In this document: positions 1-11,945 of the stretch, one piece after another
Layout: every line of letters begins with the position of its first letter
Numbering within the stretch: position 1 is the first letter of the stretch
Assembly: GCF_030272615.1 (NCBI RefSeq)
Contig: NC_081407.1
Coordinates: 146,073,744-146,137,743 of the forward strand
DNA length: 64,000 nucleotides
DNA from: Cryptomeria japonica
Taxonomy: Eukaryota > Streptophyta > Pinopsida > Cupressales > Cupressaceae
Direction of reading: 5' to 3'
Made by a program: the position numbers and the translations under genes
The notes under the pieces: model-generated
What the model was told of the DNA's origin: nothing
What the model saw: only the letters and a program-made list of their open reading frames with translations
Database searches by the model: none

Positions 1-955
1 GTTGAATATATGGCACACCAAAAAAATACCAAAGGTTTATTTTTTCTAGTGTCTAGAGGAGGGGTATCTCAATTGTGAAGAGGTGGAGGAAATCATTAAC
101 CATCTCTTTTTGCATTGTCATTACTCCCAAATAGTTAGACAAAATATTATTAGCATGTTCCTATTATTTTTGGTGTAGAATGTGAACCTCAAATTGCTTT
201 CATTCGGTTGGACCTCCCAATCAACCCATCCTTTCATTAAGGAGCTCTGGTGATAGGCTTTTCTTCACACAAGATGGAGTTTAAGGAAAGAATGTAATAA
301 AAGAATCTTTATAGATGGTAAGTCATAATGGAAAGCCTTAGACTACTTCCATAATTAATCATGTCAAGGAGGATATGAAATGATTTGTAAAATTCAACCA
401 TTCTCACCCCCTACCCTCCCCATTTCCTTACCCATAGACTAGCTCATATCCAAAAAAATGGAAATGGTTGATTCACTCTCTAATTTTACTTTCCCTCCTT
501 GTGGGTATAAGAACAATATAAAATTATCTCCACCAACTATGGATGGTTAAAAATAAACTTTGATGGTTCTTCTAAAGAGAAACCAGTTTAGGTAGGTGGG
601 AAGGTCATCAAAGATCCAAGTGGCAGGGTGGTGGTGGCCTATGCGATTAAGTTGGGATTTCAAACTTCCAACATGGCAGAAGCACTAATGATTTTCTATG
701 ACATTTCCATTGCCATGGATAAGGTCTATCAAAAAAATATTATTGAGGGCGATTCAAATAACATTGTTATTGATGGGAATTCAATTATTATCATCATGAT
801 GTTGCAAGGATAGGCTAAGCCAAGCTAGAGCATGGTGGACCTTATCTCAAAATGCCAAGGTGTCATTTCCACCTTTGGCCACATAAGGATCTAACACATC
901 CTTAGAGGAAGGAAATATGACCATGGACACATTAGCGAACCTTGGTCTATTCCCC
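1..955 (+). pseudogene. LINE (plant L1) 3' end relic: zf-RVT plus RNase H
   Basis: This is the decayed C-terminal part of a LINE ORF2. Near 70-160 the plus strand reads a zf-RVT-like stretch (NCEEVEEIINHLFLHCHYS), the zinc-binding region that follows plant LINE reverse transcriptases. From about 540 a plant-type RNase H domain follows, with the first acid in INFDGSS, the second in NMAEALM and the third in EGDSNN, and then a degraded C-terminal helix. The frame has several stops and at least one shift; the stop at about 590 (EKPV*VGG) sits inside the RNase H fold. The 5' part lies outside the window or is deleted. The domain identity is a family-level match read by eye. The element cannot be functional. 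Confidence 0.7.
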
Positions 956-973
956 AAAAAGCTCATGATATGA

Positions 974-1300
974 ATGATGCAACATGAGTTGCTTGACAAC
1001 ATTCATGCAATGATACATGGAGATATTAGTCCCAATGCTTTAGATAAAGATTTAAAATTTGTGTTTTCATATATTTTCCTATCCAAATTGTACTCCAATC
1101 ATTTATTGATGTGGAGTTTCTCAATTATATCTAGTGAAACTACATTTCTTTCAAAACTGCCTTTAGCTATCTCTATCTCAAAGCTAGTTTTAGCTACCCC
1201 TTTCTTTTCCATGTTAGTAGATTTTCTATGTAAACAATGGGTGGAGATCTTATTCAAACTAAACCAGAAAAGTGTGACAAGTTCAAACAAAATGAAGCTC
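974..1300. other. No recognisable gene
   Basis: Short open stretches occur on both strands, but none has a recognisable motif. It is probably degraded transposon sequence between the LINE relic upstream and the ORF1-like relic downstream. Confidence 0.4.
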
Positions 1301-1301
1301 T

Positions 1302-2960
1302 TTTGAAGAAGGTTGTTAAAGGAAATGTGGCTTCATAGATTAAGGGCATTAAGGGTTTCAACCCTTCTTTGTCTAAGCAATTTGTCAAATCCTAGGGCGA
1401 GGATCAAGTTAAAGTTGGATTTTTGTGTTTATAATTTTTATGGAAAAAATTGTATCTACAATTGGCCTTGTTGTGAAAGGCACGACCTTCCATAAGAAGC
1501 CTAACGAAAACTACAAGGTATATTTTATGAGGTTTATGAAACCAGGGATAAAATTTCTCACTTGAAAAGTGGTTTCAATAGGAATGATTTTCCTTAGGTA
1601 TGGACATAGGTTGCACTAGTCCTTATGAAGTACAATACACTATACAAGAGATTCAAAGGGTTCCACTCTCATCTCTTCCCTATGCTCAACCATCTCATCT
1701 ATGGTGTGAAGATGAAATTCCCTTACTAGATTTTTTTATCCATTTCCTACTTTGTGGTAATTACTAAATCTAAAATATCCTTCCCCTACACTAGGAGCTT
1801 ATTCTGCATCTGTATAATTTTCTTATGAATATGACCTCACTAGTGGGCTGACTAGTAATCCCTTTGAGCCTCCCTCTAACCCTAGCCTAATTTTTAAACT
1901 TTTGGAGAGACCTAAAAGTAAAGTCAGGTGTTCTAGACTCCTAAGCTCAAAGAGACCCCTACCAAAGTTAACCCTAGTAGGTCGGCTAAAAATAAGAACC
2001 CCTAGCCCCCCTATTATTGAATGCATTATTGAAGAGCTAGAGGAAGAGGAGAATATGTTTAAGGATTATGCTTCAACCTGGTCTATTGGTTTGAAATGGA
2101 CTCCCATAAATCTTATTGGCAATTCCACCCCTTTTTGACCCCCTCTTTTGGCTCACCTCCTCCCTCCCCTACTAACCCCTTGAGGAAATAGGATTTTTCA
2201 ACCTTTGTTGATAAGATAAATGAGCTTTATGATTCCTACAAAAAAACAAGAAGCAATAATCCTCTAGATCCTTGGCCAACCCAATGCGAAGAAGAAGAAA
2301 ATTAATAGGCTTTGTGTGGCAACAAATGATTTGGTAGATAAAATTGAGAAGTGGGAAGAGATGGAAGAGGAGTTGAAGGGAGTCAACAAGAGGATGGTCT
2401 AGAAGAATGATAAGAAGGAGAGGATGTAGGTTATTGAGGAGCTTCACCTGGTGACCCTTAAAAGGAATATGGACACAATGATGACCCATAATAATGAAAT
2501 GTCAAAGAAGAATTATGCAACTCTTTGAGCCATTTAGGAGGAAATCAACATAAGGCATGCTAAAAAGAAGCAACACATTGATTAGTCCCTTTCTACATTT
2601 ATGGAGGCATTGGTGTCAAGGGTGAAATGTACGTCAGACTCCCATGCTATTTCTTTGGGAAAAGGTTCAGACAAGAGGCTTTCCTTCTCTAAGAAAGTGA
2701 AAGTGATGAGTCAAGACTAGAAAATTGAGAAGACCCCCACCAAGTAGACCATTGGTTTGTGTCTTCAGTGGGTGATGTGTTTTTTGTCTTTTTATTTTTT
2801 TATGTAGTCTTCGTTTAGTTTTTTGGTATTTGTCTTTGCTTGTCAGCTAGGTTTTATTCCTTTTTGCCAGTTGGTTCTCTATTTGGGGTTCTCACTCCTC
2901 ACGAGGCCCCTACTTTCTTCACTTTAGTGGTTATGTAATGGTTTGGTCCTCTTCCAGTTT
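1302..2960 (+). pseudogene. Possible LINE ORF1 relic
   Basis: A degraded plus-strand frame can be followed from about 1803 (SYEYDLTSGLTSNPF) to 2138 and again from about 2335 to 2720. It is rich in Lys, Glu and Arg (KIEKWEEMEEELKGVNKRM) and looks like a coiled coil. Most of its stops are TAG where CAG or TGG would fit. The stretch after it (2760-2960) is T-rich and resembles the ORF1-ORF2 spacer of plant L1 elements. I recognise no specific domain, so assignment to LINE ORF1 rests on charge pattern and neighbourhood only. It could instead be an unrelated gene relic. Confidence 0.35.
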
Positions 2961-3631
2961 AATCTAATCAGAACATTTCTTTTAAGTAAAAGTAAATATC
3001 AATAGAAGGTAGCACAAAATACATATTACAAAACATGAACTAAACATTCAAACAAATTATGAATCAACTAAGGAATGCCTAAATATTGAAGAAAACTTCA
3101 ATATGAAAATTCTATATAGAATTTTAAATCCTAACATGATGAATTAAATCTAATAAATTTTATACAACAATACAAAACATAAGATTAGACATTCACCTTA
3201 GTTGGGTTGTACATAGCATCGTCCCTTGAGAGAAAGGTTATGAAATTTAGTTGTGCCTTTGAGGTGAATTAAAATTGTTGGGAATTAAGGTGTGTCAACC
3301 TTGTAAAATTGTAGTTTTATTATTTTAATTTTAGTATTTTTAATATTTTAAATTTAAATTAATTAATCTCACATGCAAATGGGGTGTGGAAATTTGAGGT
3401 GATATCAAGTGTTTCAATACTTTGTTGATATTATAAGAGAATATCCGAACTATCTATTTTAAGTGGATTTAGGATGCTCTACTTGTGTGGGATGCTACAA
3501 TAGTATTATGATAGATTCTTATTCAATGCATAAGAGCTTGTAAGTGGAGAGTTATTTTAAAAATCTCAACCAACATTATGATAGATGTTTACACTCATGC
3601 AACTTTATTTTTAGTAGTTAAAGTTACAAAA
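2961..3631. other. AT-rich spacer, nothing recognised
   Basis: AT-rich sequence without a convincing reading frame. It carries a few short imperfect repeats around ATTATGATAGAT (about 3500-3590). Confidence 0.5.
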
Positions 3632-5109
3632 CTAGACATCCATTTTGGGTGGATTCTTGTGATGCATTATGATGGTTGTAAGAGATTATTTTTTTATTAT
3701 TTTTATCTAGCTTTGAAAGCTTATATGTGGGTGTTAAAATTAGGCTTCTAGTTGCGTGTCATACTGCAAAGTGGATTTGGCACAATAAAAAAATATTGAT
3801 GATTTTCAAGTTGTTCATTTCTTATAAATTGTGTGTTGGAGTTGTAGTATGTGTGTATGGATTTTTTTATATATTTTGCTAGGTAATAGGCCAAGGCTGA
3901 TATTTTATTAAATAAAAGAAAAAAAAATTTACAACCTGATTTGATGTGGGCATTGGTAGGAAAGAACCGAGTTAAGAAAACCTCCGGTCTTGCCTATGGA
4001 ATATACATTCCTAGATCAATTTTGAAAGGAAATTAATAGAATTACATGATTGGCATAATGCCAATATTAACATCAGAATTATGTACAAGGCATGCACCTC
4101 ACCTAATGAAATGATACATAATACCCTTGCTTGGAGGGCCCCTTGCATTGTTCTATTTCAACTGTCTCCGTGTGTGTTGAATCTAGAGTATTGATCTTCT
4201 ACCACCATTCTTTCTTTAGACAATGTAATACACCTAGCTTAGATCCTATCCTACATTGCTTGACAACCACTCAGCTCAAGGAGTTAAGATATAGGTTACT
4301 ATATAGGATAGTAACAAGCCAACACAAACCATATAATTTCTAAACTCAAATAATCACACTGCTATAATCCATATTTACAACAGCAAGAAACCATATTAAC
4401 CTGCAAAAGAAGATGAATGCCTATATAGCAATCTATATCTTAATATGAAACAAATATATGCTTAATTATGGGTAAGGAAATTAGGTTTACCCATACTTAA
4501 GCACATATCCACCCTACCAATCAAGAAATATAAATCTATATACATATCAAATGATGTGGGTATAATATACAAAATGTAGACTGCCAAGACATAAAGCCAA
4601 CTTGAAAACCCAGATACCACCATACCATAATCATTCTTTCCATCATATATATAATATTAATATCTTAAGTCAGGATAAGAGCCATTAGTTATGAATATAA
4701 ACTATACTTGCTATGTTAATTAGGATAGTGAGGTGTGTCTTTAATAATAGTATAGATGTTGCCCAAGAGTAGCAAAAAAAACTTGCAAGTCTATTATCCT
4801 ACTACTTAGAAGGCTAGGTAAATTATACGATCAGATTCAGTTTTAAAAAAACTATAGACAAAATTGGAAACAAAAACTGAAGAAATTTATTCCTCCATGT
4901 CGATTAGATCAATGCATGCTTCCTTATCTACCTGAGATGGATCCTCTATCTCATAATACACTCCCACGGTACTGCACGAAGCGTTATCATTACATATTAT
5001 TACAACCAAAATTAATAATATAGTATTATATAATTCTATTTTGAGTTTTTTTAAATTTTTTCACGACGTGTTACAACTGCTACTAGCTTAATATATTTGA
5101 ATTTAATCT

Positions 5110-5136
5110 CACACACACACACACACACACACACAC

Positions 5137-5170
<34 letters not shown>
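5110..5170. repeat. (AC)n(AT)n microsatellite
   Basis: About 14 AC units are followed by about 16 AT units, directly beside the hairpin of copy A. Copy B has a much shorter version of the same tract at 6227-6250. Confidence 0.95.
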
Positions 5171-5176
<6 letters not shown>

Positions 5177-5178
5177 CA

Positions 5179-5260
5179 CCAAGAGATATCCTTCTCGAGG
5201 GGCCTATTTTAATCATGTTCCCTAAAATCTAATAGGCACCTCAAGAAGGATATCTCTTGG
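5179..5260. repeat. 30-bp-arm hairpin in copy A
   Basis: The arms 5179-5208 and 5231-5260 are inverted complements at 28 of 30 positions, with a 22-nt loop. The arms start CCAAGAGATATCCTTCT and end GCCTATT. AT-rich flanks extend the pairing weakly. The same hairpin recurs in copy B. Confidence 0.9.
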
Positions 5261-5303
5261 CATATTATATATATGTTTGTGATTAAAATCAAATATATAT
5301 AAG

Positions 5304-6381
5304 CTAGACATACATTCTGGGTGGATTCTTATGATGCATTATGATGGTTGTAAGAGATATTATTGTTTTATTATTTTTAGCTAGCTTTGAAAGATTTATA
5401 TGTGGGTTTTAGAATTAGGGTTCTAATTGGGTGTCATACCACGAAACCATATAACTTATAAACTCAAATAATCACACTGCTATAATCAATATTTACAACA
5501 GCAAGAAACCATATTAACCTACAAAAGAAGATGAATGCCTATATAGCTATCTATATCTGAATATGAAACAAATATATGCTTAATTATGGGTAAGGAAATT
5601 AGGTTTACCCATACTTAAGCACATATCCGACCTACCAATCTAGAAATATAAATCTATATACATATCAAATGATGTGGGTATAATATACAAAATGTAGACT
5701 ACCAAGACATAGAGCCAACTTGAAAAACCAAATACCACCATACCATAATCATTCTTTCCATCATATATATAAAATTAATATCTTAAGTCAGGATAAGAGC
5801 CATTAGTTATGAATATAAACTATACTTGCTATGTTAATTAGGATAGTGAGGTGCGTCTTTAATAATGGTATAGATGTTGCCCAAGAGTAGCAAAAAAAAC
5901 TTGCAAGTCTATTATCCTACTACTTAGAAGGCTAGGTAATTTATACGATCGGATTCAGTTTAAAAAAAACTATAGACAAAATTGGAAACAAAAACACAAG
6001 AAATTTATTCCTCCATATCGATCAAATCAATGCATGCTTCCTTATCTAGCTAAGACAGATCCTCTATCTCATAATACACTCCCACGGTACTGCATGAAGC
6101 ATTATCATTACATAGTATTTCAACAAAATTTAATAATATAGTATTATATAATTCTATTTTGAGTTTTTTTAATGTCTTTCACGATGCGTTACAACTGCTA
6201 CTAGCTTAATATATTTGAATTTTATCACACACACACACATATATATATATAATATAGCAAGAGATATCCTTCTAAAGGAGCCTATTTTAATCATGTTCCC
6301 TAAACTCTAATAGGCACCTCAAGAAGGATATCTCTTGGTGTATTATATATATGTTTGTGATTAAAATCAAATATATATAAG
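5304..6381. repeat. Tandem repeat copy B (about 1.08 kb, internal deletion)
   Basis: This is the second copy of the unit. Relative to copy A it lacks about 558 bp (copy A 3768-4325). The junction lies at about 5441-5443, where CATACCAC runs straight into AAACCATATAA. Outside this deletion it follows copy A closely. Confidence 0.85.
6243..6352. repeat. 44-bp-arm hairpin in copy B
   Basis: The arms 6243-6286 and 6309-6352 pair at 39 of 44 positions around a 22-nt loop (TTAATCATGTTCCC and following bases). This is longer than the hairpin of copy A because the AT-rich flank is also complementary here. Confidence 0.9.
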
Positions 6382-7778
6382 CTAGACATACATTTTGGGT
6401 GGATTCTTATGATGCATTATGATGGTTGTAAGAGATATTATTGTTTTATTATTTTTAGCTAGCTTTGAAAGATTTATATGTGGGTTTTAGAATTGGGGTT
6501 CTAGTTGGGTGTCATACCACCAAATGGATTTTGCACAATAAAAAATTATTGATGATTTTAAAGTTCTTCATTTCTTATAAATTGTGTGTTGGAGTTGTAG
6601 TATGTATGTATGAAAATTTTAAATTTTTTTGTTGGGTAATAGACCAAGGCTGATATTTTATTAAATAAAAGAAAGAAAAAATTACAACCTGATTCAATGT
6701 GGGCATTGGTAGGGAAGAACCAAGTTAAGAAAACCTTCGGTCTTGCCCATGGAATATACATTCCTAGATAAATTTTGAAAGGAAAATAATAGAATTACAT
6801 GATTGGCTTAATGCCAATATTAACATCAAAATCCTGTACAAGGAATACACCTCGCCTGATGGAATGATGCATACTTTCATTTTTCTATTTTAACTGTCTC
6901 CGTATGTTTTGAATCCAAAGTATTGATCTTGTACCACCATTCTTTCTTTAGACTATGTAAAACACCTAGCTTATATCCTATCTTGCATTGCCTGACAACC
7001 ACTCATCTCAAGGAGTTGTTATCTTTTTAGAATCTTCAGATCTAGCATAACTTTGCCTATAAATAAAAATTGACAATGTAGACTATATAGGATAGTAATA
7101 AGCCAACTCAAACCATATAATTTCTAAACTCAAATAATCACACTCCTATAATCCATATTTACACCAACAAGAAACCATATTAATCTGCAAAAGAAGATCA
7201 ATGCCTATATAGCTATCTATATCTGAATATGAAACAAATATATGCTTAATTATGGGTAAGAAAATTAGGTTTACCCATACTTCAGAATATATCCAACCTA
7301 CCAATCCAGAAATATAAATATATATACATATCAAAAGATGTGGGTATAATATTAAAAATGTTGACTGCCAAGACATAGAACCAACTTGAAAAACCAGATA
7401 CCACCATACCATAATCATACTTTCCATCATATATATAAAATTAATATCGTAAGTCAAGCTAAGAGCCGTTAGTTATGAATATAAACTATACTTGCTATGT
7501 TAGTTAGGAGAGTAGGGCCCATCTTTAATAATGGTATAGATGCTGCCCAAGAGTAGCCAAAAAAACTTACAAGTCTATTATCCTCCAACTAAGAAGTCTA
7601 GGTAAATTATATGATCGGATTCAGTTTAAAAAAAACTATAGACAAAATTGGCAACAAAAACTAAAGAAATTTATTCCTCCATGTTGATCAAATCAATGCA
7701 TGCTTCCTTATCTAGCTAAGATAGATCCTCTATCTCATAATACACTCCCATGGTACTACACAAAGCCTTATCATTATG
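6382..7778. repeat. Tandem repeat copy C (3'-truncated)
   Basis: This is the third copy. It has the middle section that copy B lost, including the minus-strand LINE-like tail. It breaks off at TTATCATTATG (about 7778), before the microsatellite and hairpin. The sequence beyond is unrelated to copies A and B. Confidence 0.85.
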
Positions 7779-9425
7779 CTTACCCTTCCCATTTACCCAG
7801 GAAGCTTTGATAATGATCGACCGAAGAATAAACGCTTTCACAAAGATTATAGTCATGACAAGATAACACCCTTACAACTCAGAGGATAGCCAAAAAATAG
7901 TCATAGGATCTCAAGAACAATATTCAGAGGTCATTATTGGGGAAAAGTCAATATTTCAAGAGAAGAGATATAGACAAAAAAAAAAAGATCATGAACACTC
8001 AATCTTGAAATATAGAGTAGATGTCTAAGATAGCTTATGACCAATTAAAACAATATTTGAATACCAATAATAGAAATAAAAGAAGTGGCCAATATTGCAG
8101 ACCAAAGACAACGAGTAATCTCAGATTGAGTGCATTCAAACTTGGAAAATAGAAGTCCTTCATAGCCCTAAAATAGCCATTAATTCTTTAGGGCATGACA
8201 ATAAGTAGCATATGTTCAACCCTATAAAAGCACTGTCATGATATGATAAGAACAATAGTAGCTTGTTTAACATGAGTCAAAGCATCTTTTGGAAGTATCA
8301 TACTTGAAGTAAATCATCATCAAAGAGTTCTGTCAAGAGTCCTAGTAATAGTAAGAAATAATAATAAGAGAGATCACTGTCATTCAAAATAGTGTCAAGA
8401 AGATAAACATAACCCAAAAAGCAGTCCTAAATTTGCTATTAGATTCTAGTCTGAGGCAATCTTTCACAAAATAGTCAAAGTTTTCACACAGATTTTTTCA
8501 GTCATGAACACAAATATGATAGTAAAATGGTGAGTATCAGTTGTAAAGATACACTAAAGCCACAATCTACTCAAGCAACACTCTAAATAATGGTCTCCTT
8601 GGTCATGAGATCAATGAAGTTAATAAAAGAACCAGTGAACAAAAAGGATGAAACTTGCTGTCAAGACAGTCATGTTGATAAAACCAATCTGGGATAATCT
8701 TTATTCATGAGAATAAAGTAGCAACTGTAAAAAAATAGTGTATAGAGCATCCCTAAGCTCCTAAGTAGAGATAGCAATACATCAATCATAAGGAGAGTTA
8801 CAAATTTATCATTGACTTATTGAAACCATTTCCATTACTATAGCTCAGGAGCAAGTATTAGGAATATAGTCATAAAGTTTCCCCATCAGATTTAGAGATC
8901 GGTATCAGGTTGCAATAGTTTATGTAGTGGAACAAAGAATATTTGCATTCAATATTGGTACCTTGCATTACAAAGACAGTCTCAGGAGTTAATAAAGAAG
9001 AGTGCAACAATGATGAGATAGAGTCATCATTGCCTTGTGGAAGAATAGTAAAGACAACCGCTTTTTACTATCAAGAATAGTCAGATATAGAAGATAATGA
9101 ACAACCTCTTCAAGTTTTTTTTGATAGTTCAAACAGTCATAGCTATAAACACTGGGTATTCAAACATAGTGGTAGACTTTGGATAGATAATAGAGAATTT
9201 CAACACAATCACCAAGCTCTCAGAAGATAGTCACATGGTAACAACCCAAGCATGAAAGAGTTACAGAGATGTCAAGGGTTTTTGTAAAGCTCAATATAGT
9301 AAATGTAGTCTTTGGCAACAAAGACATATTCAATGGCCACTAAGAGAAAAGATTAGTTTCAGATCAGAACAATAACCTCTGAGATCAAAGATATTGGGTC
9401 TAAGAAAATCAAGGGTAAAACAATA
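7779..9425. other. Non-coding region enriched in AGTCA, left part
   Basis: There is no plausible reading frame over 1.6 kb. The pentamer AGTCA, often as ATAGTCAT or ACAGTCAT, occurs about a dozen times, several-fold above what this base composition predicts. The right-hand continuation (10201-10860) has the same character, so the solo LTR between them is a later insertion. It may be the non-coding interior of a large non-autonomous LTR element, but this is unproven. Confidence 0.4.
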
Positions 9426-9430
9426 GCAAT
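9426..9430. repeat. Target-site duplication (left) of solo LTR
   Basis: GCAAT is repeated exactly at 10196-10200 on the far side of the LTR. Confidence 0.9.
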
Positions 9431-10195
9431 TGTAGACACCTAAAATTGTCCAGTCTAATTAAATAAATATTTTATTTATTTAATTATCTAAGCCTAATTC
9501 TTCTATTAATTAAATAAATCCTTATTTATTTAATTAATTCATTTATCTTCTTCTAGCCTTATTTCTCATTTAAATAAATACATTTATTCTTTTCCTAAAT
9601 TAAATAAATATTTTATTTATTTAATTATCCTACTTCTTCTATTAATTAAATAAATCTTTATTTATTTAATTAATTCATTAGCTTTTTCTACCTATGACAT
9701 ATGTCATTCATCTCTTAATTCCTACACTACCTACCTCTTTCATTATTTTGGTATTTCTTTTACCTACCCTCTAATCCTAGCCGACTTCTCTTTTTTACAC
9801 CTCTCAATCTTATCCCTCCATTTCATATTGTGTCTTCTATTTAAGGAGACGCCTTCTTCATTGTCAAACCCTAATGATGCATTCTAACAACTTGATCAAT
9901 TGACTACACTACGATGCTACTTGCAACCACATTCCGTTCTTTGTTGAGCTCTTGTGCACATAAAATCTGAGAGCAAATATATCAAGCAAGATCAATGGAG
10001 ATAGAAAGAATGGAGATCAAAACCCTATTGGACATGTGATGGTATAATCTTTGTGATTTCATGTGATTTGAATTGTCTTAGGTAATCTTCATATGTTATG
10101 GTGGATCTTTGTTGGTTGTTAGGCTAGGGTTTTGTGGTTGAATTCATTTAGCCTTTCAATATTGTTATTATTGTTATCCATTTTCACCATATACA
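9431..10195 (+). mobile_element. Solo LTR of the Tat-type gypsy family
   Basis: This 765-bp LTR starts TGTAGACACC and ends CCATATACA, bounded by the 5-bp duplication GCAAT. It is the same sequence family as the 3' LTR at 28152-28910. With no internal region left, it is the usual product of recombination between the two LTRs of an element. Its left third carries two copies of an 85-bp block made of AT palindromes (9457-9543 and 9598-9679). A TATA-like TATTTAAG lies at 9838-9845, which fits a U3 promoter. Confidence 0.93.
9457..9679. repeat. Duplicated AT palindromes in LTR U3
   Basis: Four palindromes are present: 9457-9485, 9505-9538, 9598-9626 and 9641-9674. Each is built from AATTAAATAAAT facing ATTTATTTAATT. 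The second pair is a near-exact copy of the first pair. Confidence 0.85.
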
Positions 10196-10200
10196 GCAAT
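10196..10200. repeat. Target-site duplication (right) of solo LTR
   Basis: GCAAT, identical to 9426-9430. Confidence 0.9.
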
Positions 10201-11406
10201 CACTACTAGAAAAGAGTAGAGGAAATGATGGGGAAAGCAACTCACAGGGCCTAATGACACATCACATAGAAGAGCCATTGATAAGGAGAGTTGATTATGA
10301 CATAGCATGACCAAATATTTACCTTAAGTAAATCATTTAAGGTCAATACAATCCATAGTTACAACTTTATTTCACTACCAAGTCATAGTCAAGACAGTGA
10401 AGAGAAAGGAAGACTCAGAACAGTCACAAATGACTGTCATAGTTCCATGATAGTGAAAGCATAAAGATGGTATTCAAATAAATTCAAGGTGGTACTAAAA
10501 AATATAGTCAACGAATACAAATTCCCTCAAGGATCCATCAAAAAACAACATATTAGTAACACTGAATAGAGAAAATTGAACATAGAATATAGCAAGAACA
10601 TAAGGCATAGGTAATGAGCTTTAAAAAGGTGCAAAATCAGTAATCATGTGGTGAGTAGAGAATTCTCAAAAGATTGATCACAGTATATAGGAGACACTTG
10701 TATCAATGAATATCGACACTGATTATTCACAATTCTTAGAGGATTAGGAGAATGTTAAGGGTCTTTAAAACTCAGAATGGAGAAAGAGAATAGAGTCATG
10801 GAGAAATTATGAAGGACCTTGACAAAGAAGTAGTCAATTATTCAAAGATCATCATAAGGTTGTAGCTCATTGGTGGAGCATGAGACATTCACACTCACAA
10901 CAAACTCGTGATTCTGGCAAGTCTATCCTAACTGACACTAAGGTAGACTTGAACTCATTGAGTTCAAGTTTTCAAATTTGAATTTCAAAATTCAAAACAT
11001 CATCAACTAAAGACCTGAAAAATAGGAGGTTTTTGAAGTCATAACAATATTCATAGCCCTAATTTGAAGGCCCCCAAGGGTTGTGTATCAGTGAAGGAGA
11101 GTTTTGAGGCAATTGTCAGCAAGTAAACTCTAGTTTTGGCCCTGATTTTTGGGATTTCCAAAGTCATTTGCCCAAGAAACCTTTTTTTTCAAATTCAAAG
11201 GTGGTTTGAACATGATTTAAAGGACAAAAGGAAGCCATCTCATGGAATCAATTGGAGCATAAATTTATAGACAACCAACAATTCAAATTTTCAAATTTTT
11301 GGGCCTTTTGACTATAAGTCATTCCTTTCCTTCTATTCTTCTCTACTTTGCAGTCTCTTCTTTGGTGTAGCAGAAAGTTAATTCTTTGTAACTCATTCCT
11401 TATGTG
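10201..11406. other. Non-coding region, right part; possible LTR debris at its end
   Basis: This continues the AGTCA-rich sequence to about 10860. From there to about 11400 the texture changes to stretches such as TTTTCAAATTTGAATTTC and pyrimidine runs near 11330, which resembles a gypsy LTR or its leader. I could not define ends or a target duplication. No coding region is seen. Confidence 0.35.
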
Positions 11407-11945
11407 TGTTGGAAAATGCACACTCCAATGAGAAATTGTAGGTGATTGAAGGTATTGTCATTGATGGCAACCTTGCAATCCTATGGCACCAACACCGGCA
11501 CTGGCACTGGCAAAGATGATTACTGACACCCTAGCCGACAGGATTTTGTTTATTATATTTTGTATTTAATTGTAAAATCTTTTTGTAAGAAAATAAGGCG
11601 AATTGTAATAGGACTCATATAAGTATGAGATCTTGTAGATCATTTGTGTAAGTAAGGATATAATGTAATATCCAGATGCGAACATTAAGGCAGATTTTGG
11701 AATAAGGTTTATGGAAGTTGTATGAGCTTAAACCGGTATTGAACCTGGCATACTAGATGTTGAACCGAAGCAGTACATGATATTGGATTTGCATAATCCA
11801 TTTTTGTAAGTCAGTGAGACTTCCCTTTTGTATTTAAGCAGTGACCTTTAGGCACTTGGCCTTCCTACATGTGTAGGCCCCTATTGTAAGTAATATTAAT
11901 TTATTGGCCAGTGAGTGAATATTGTGGGTCACAAATCCCACCGAG
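11407..11945 (+). mobile_element. Truncated copia LTR fragment
   Basis: This is non-coding sequence directly left of the copia protease frame. It contains the motif GTGGGTCACAAATCCCACCG (11928 on), similar in position and sequence to GTGGGTCCAAAATACCATAG in the copia LTR at 30258-31752. The rest of the LTR, the primer-binding site and gag are missing, so a deletion appears to join this LTR to the protease region. The start is uncertain, and it could belong to a related copia family rather than to the same element. Confidence 0.4.

Larger units (their letters stand above)
3632..5303. repeat. Tandem repeat copy A (about 1.67 kb)
   Basis: This is the first of three head-to-tail copies of one sequence, each starting with CTAGACAT...GGGTGGATTCTT. 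Copy A is the fullest. On the minus strand its section at about 3890-4060 looks like a LINE 3' end (a TTTAATAAAATATCAGCC-type tail), so the unit may itself contain an old minus-strand LINE tail. It ends with a CA/TA microsatellite and a long hairpin. No credible ORF is present. Confidence 0.8.

Noticed and set aside
974-1306. A 110-codon plus-strand ORF as a gene
   Set aside because: No motif, hydrophobic composition typical of random AT-rich frames, and an overlapping minus-strand ORF of equal quality.
5179-6352. microRNA precursors at the two long hairpins
   Set aside because: Arms are nearly perfect and AT-flanked and belong to a repeat; the sequence gives no evidence of precise processing, so they are kept only as hairpins.
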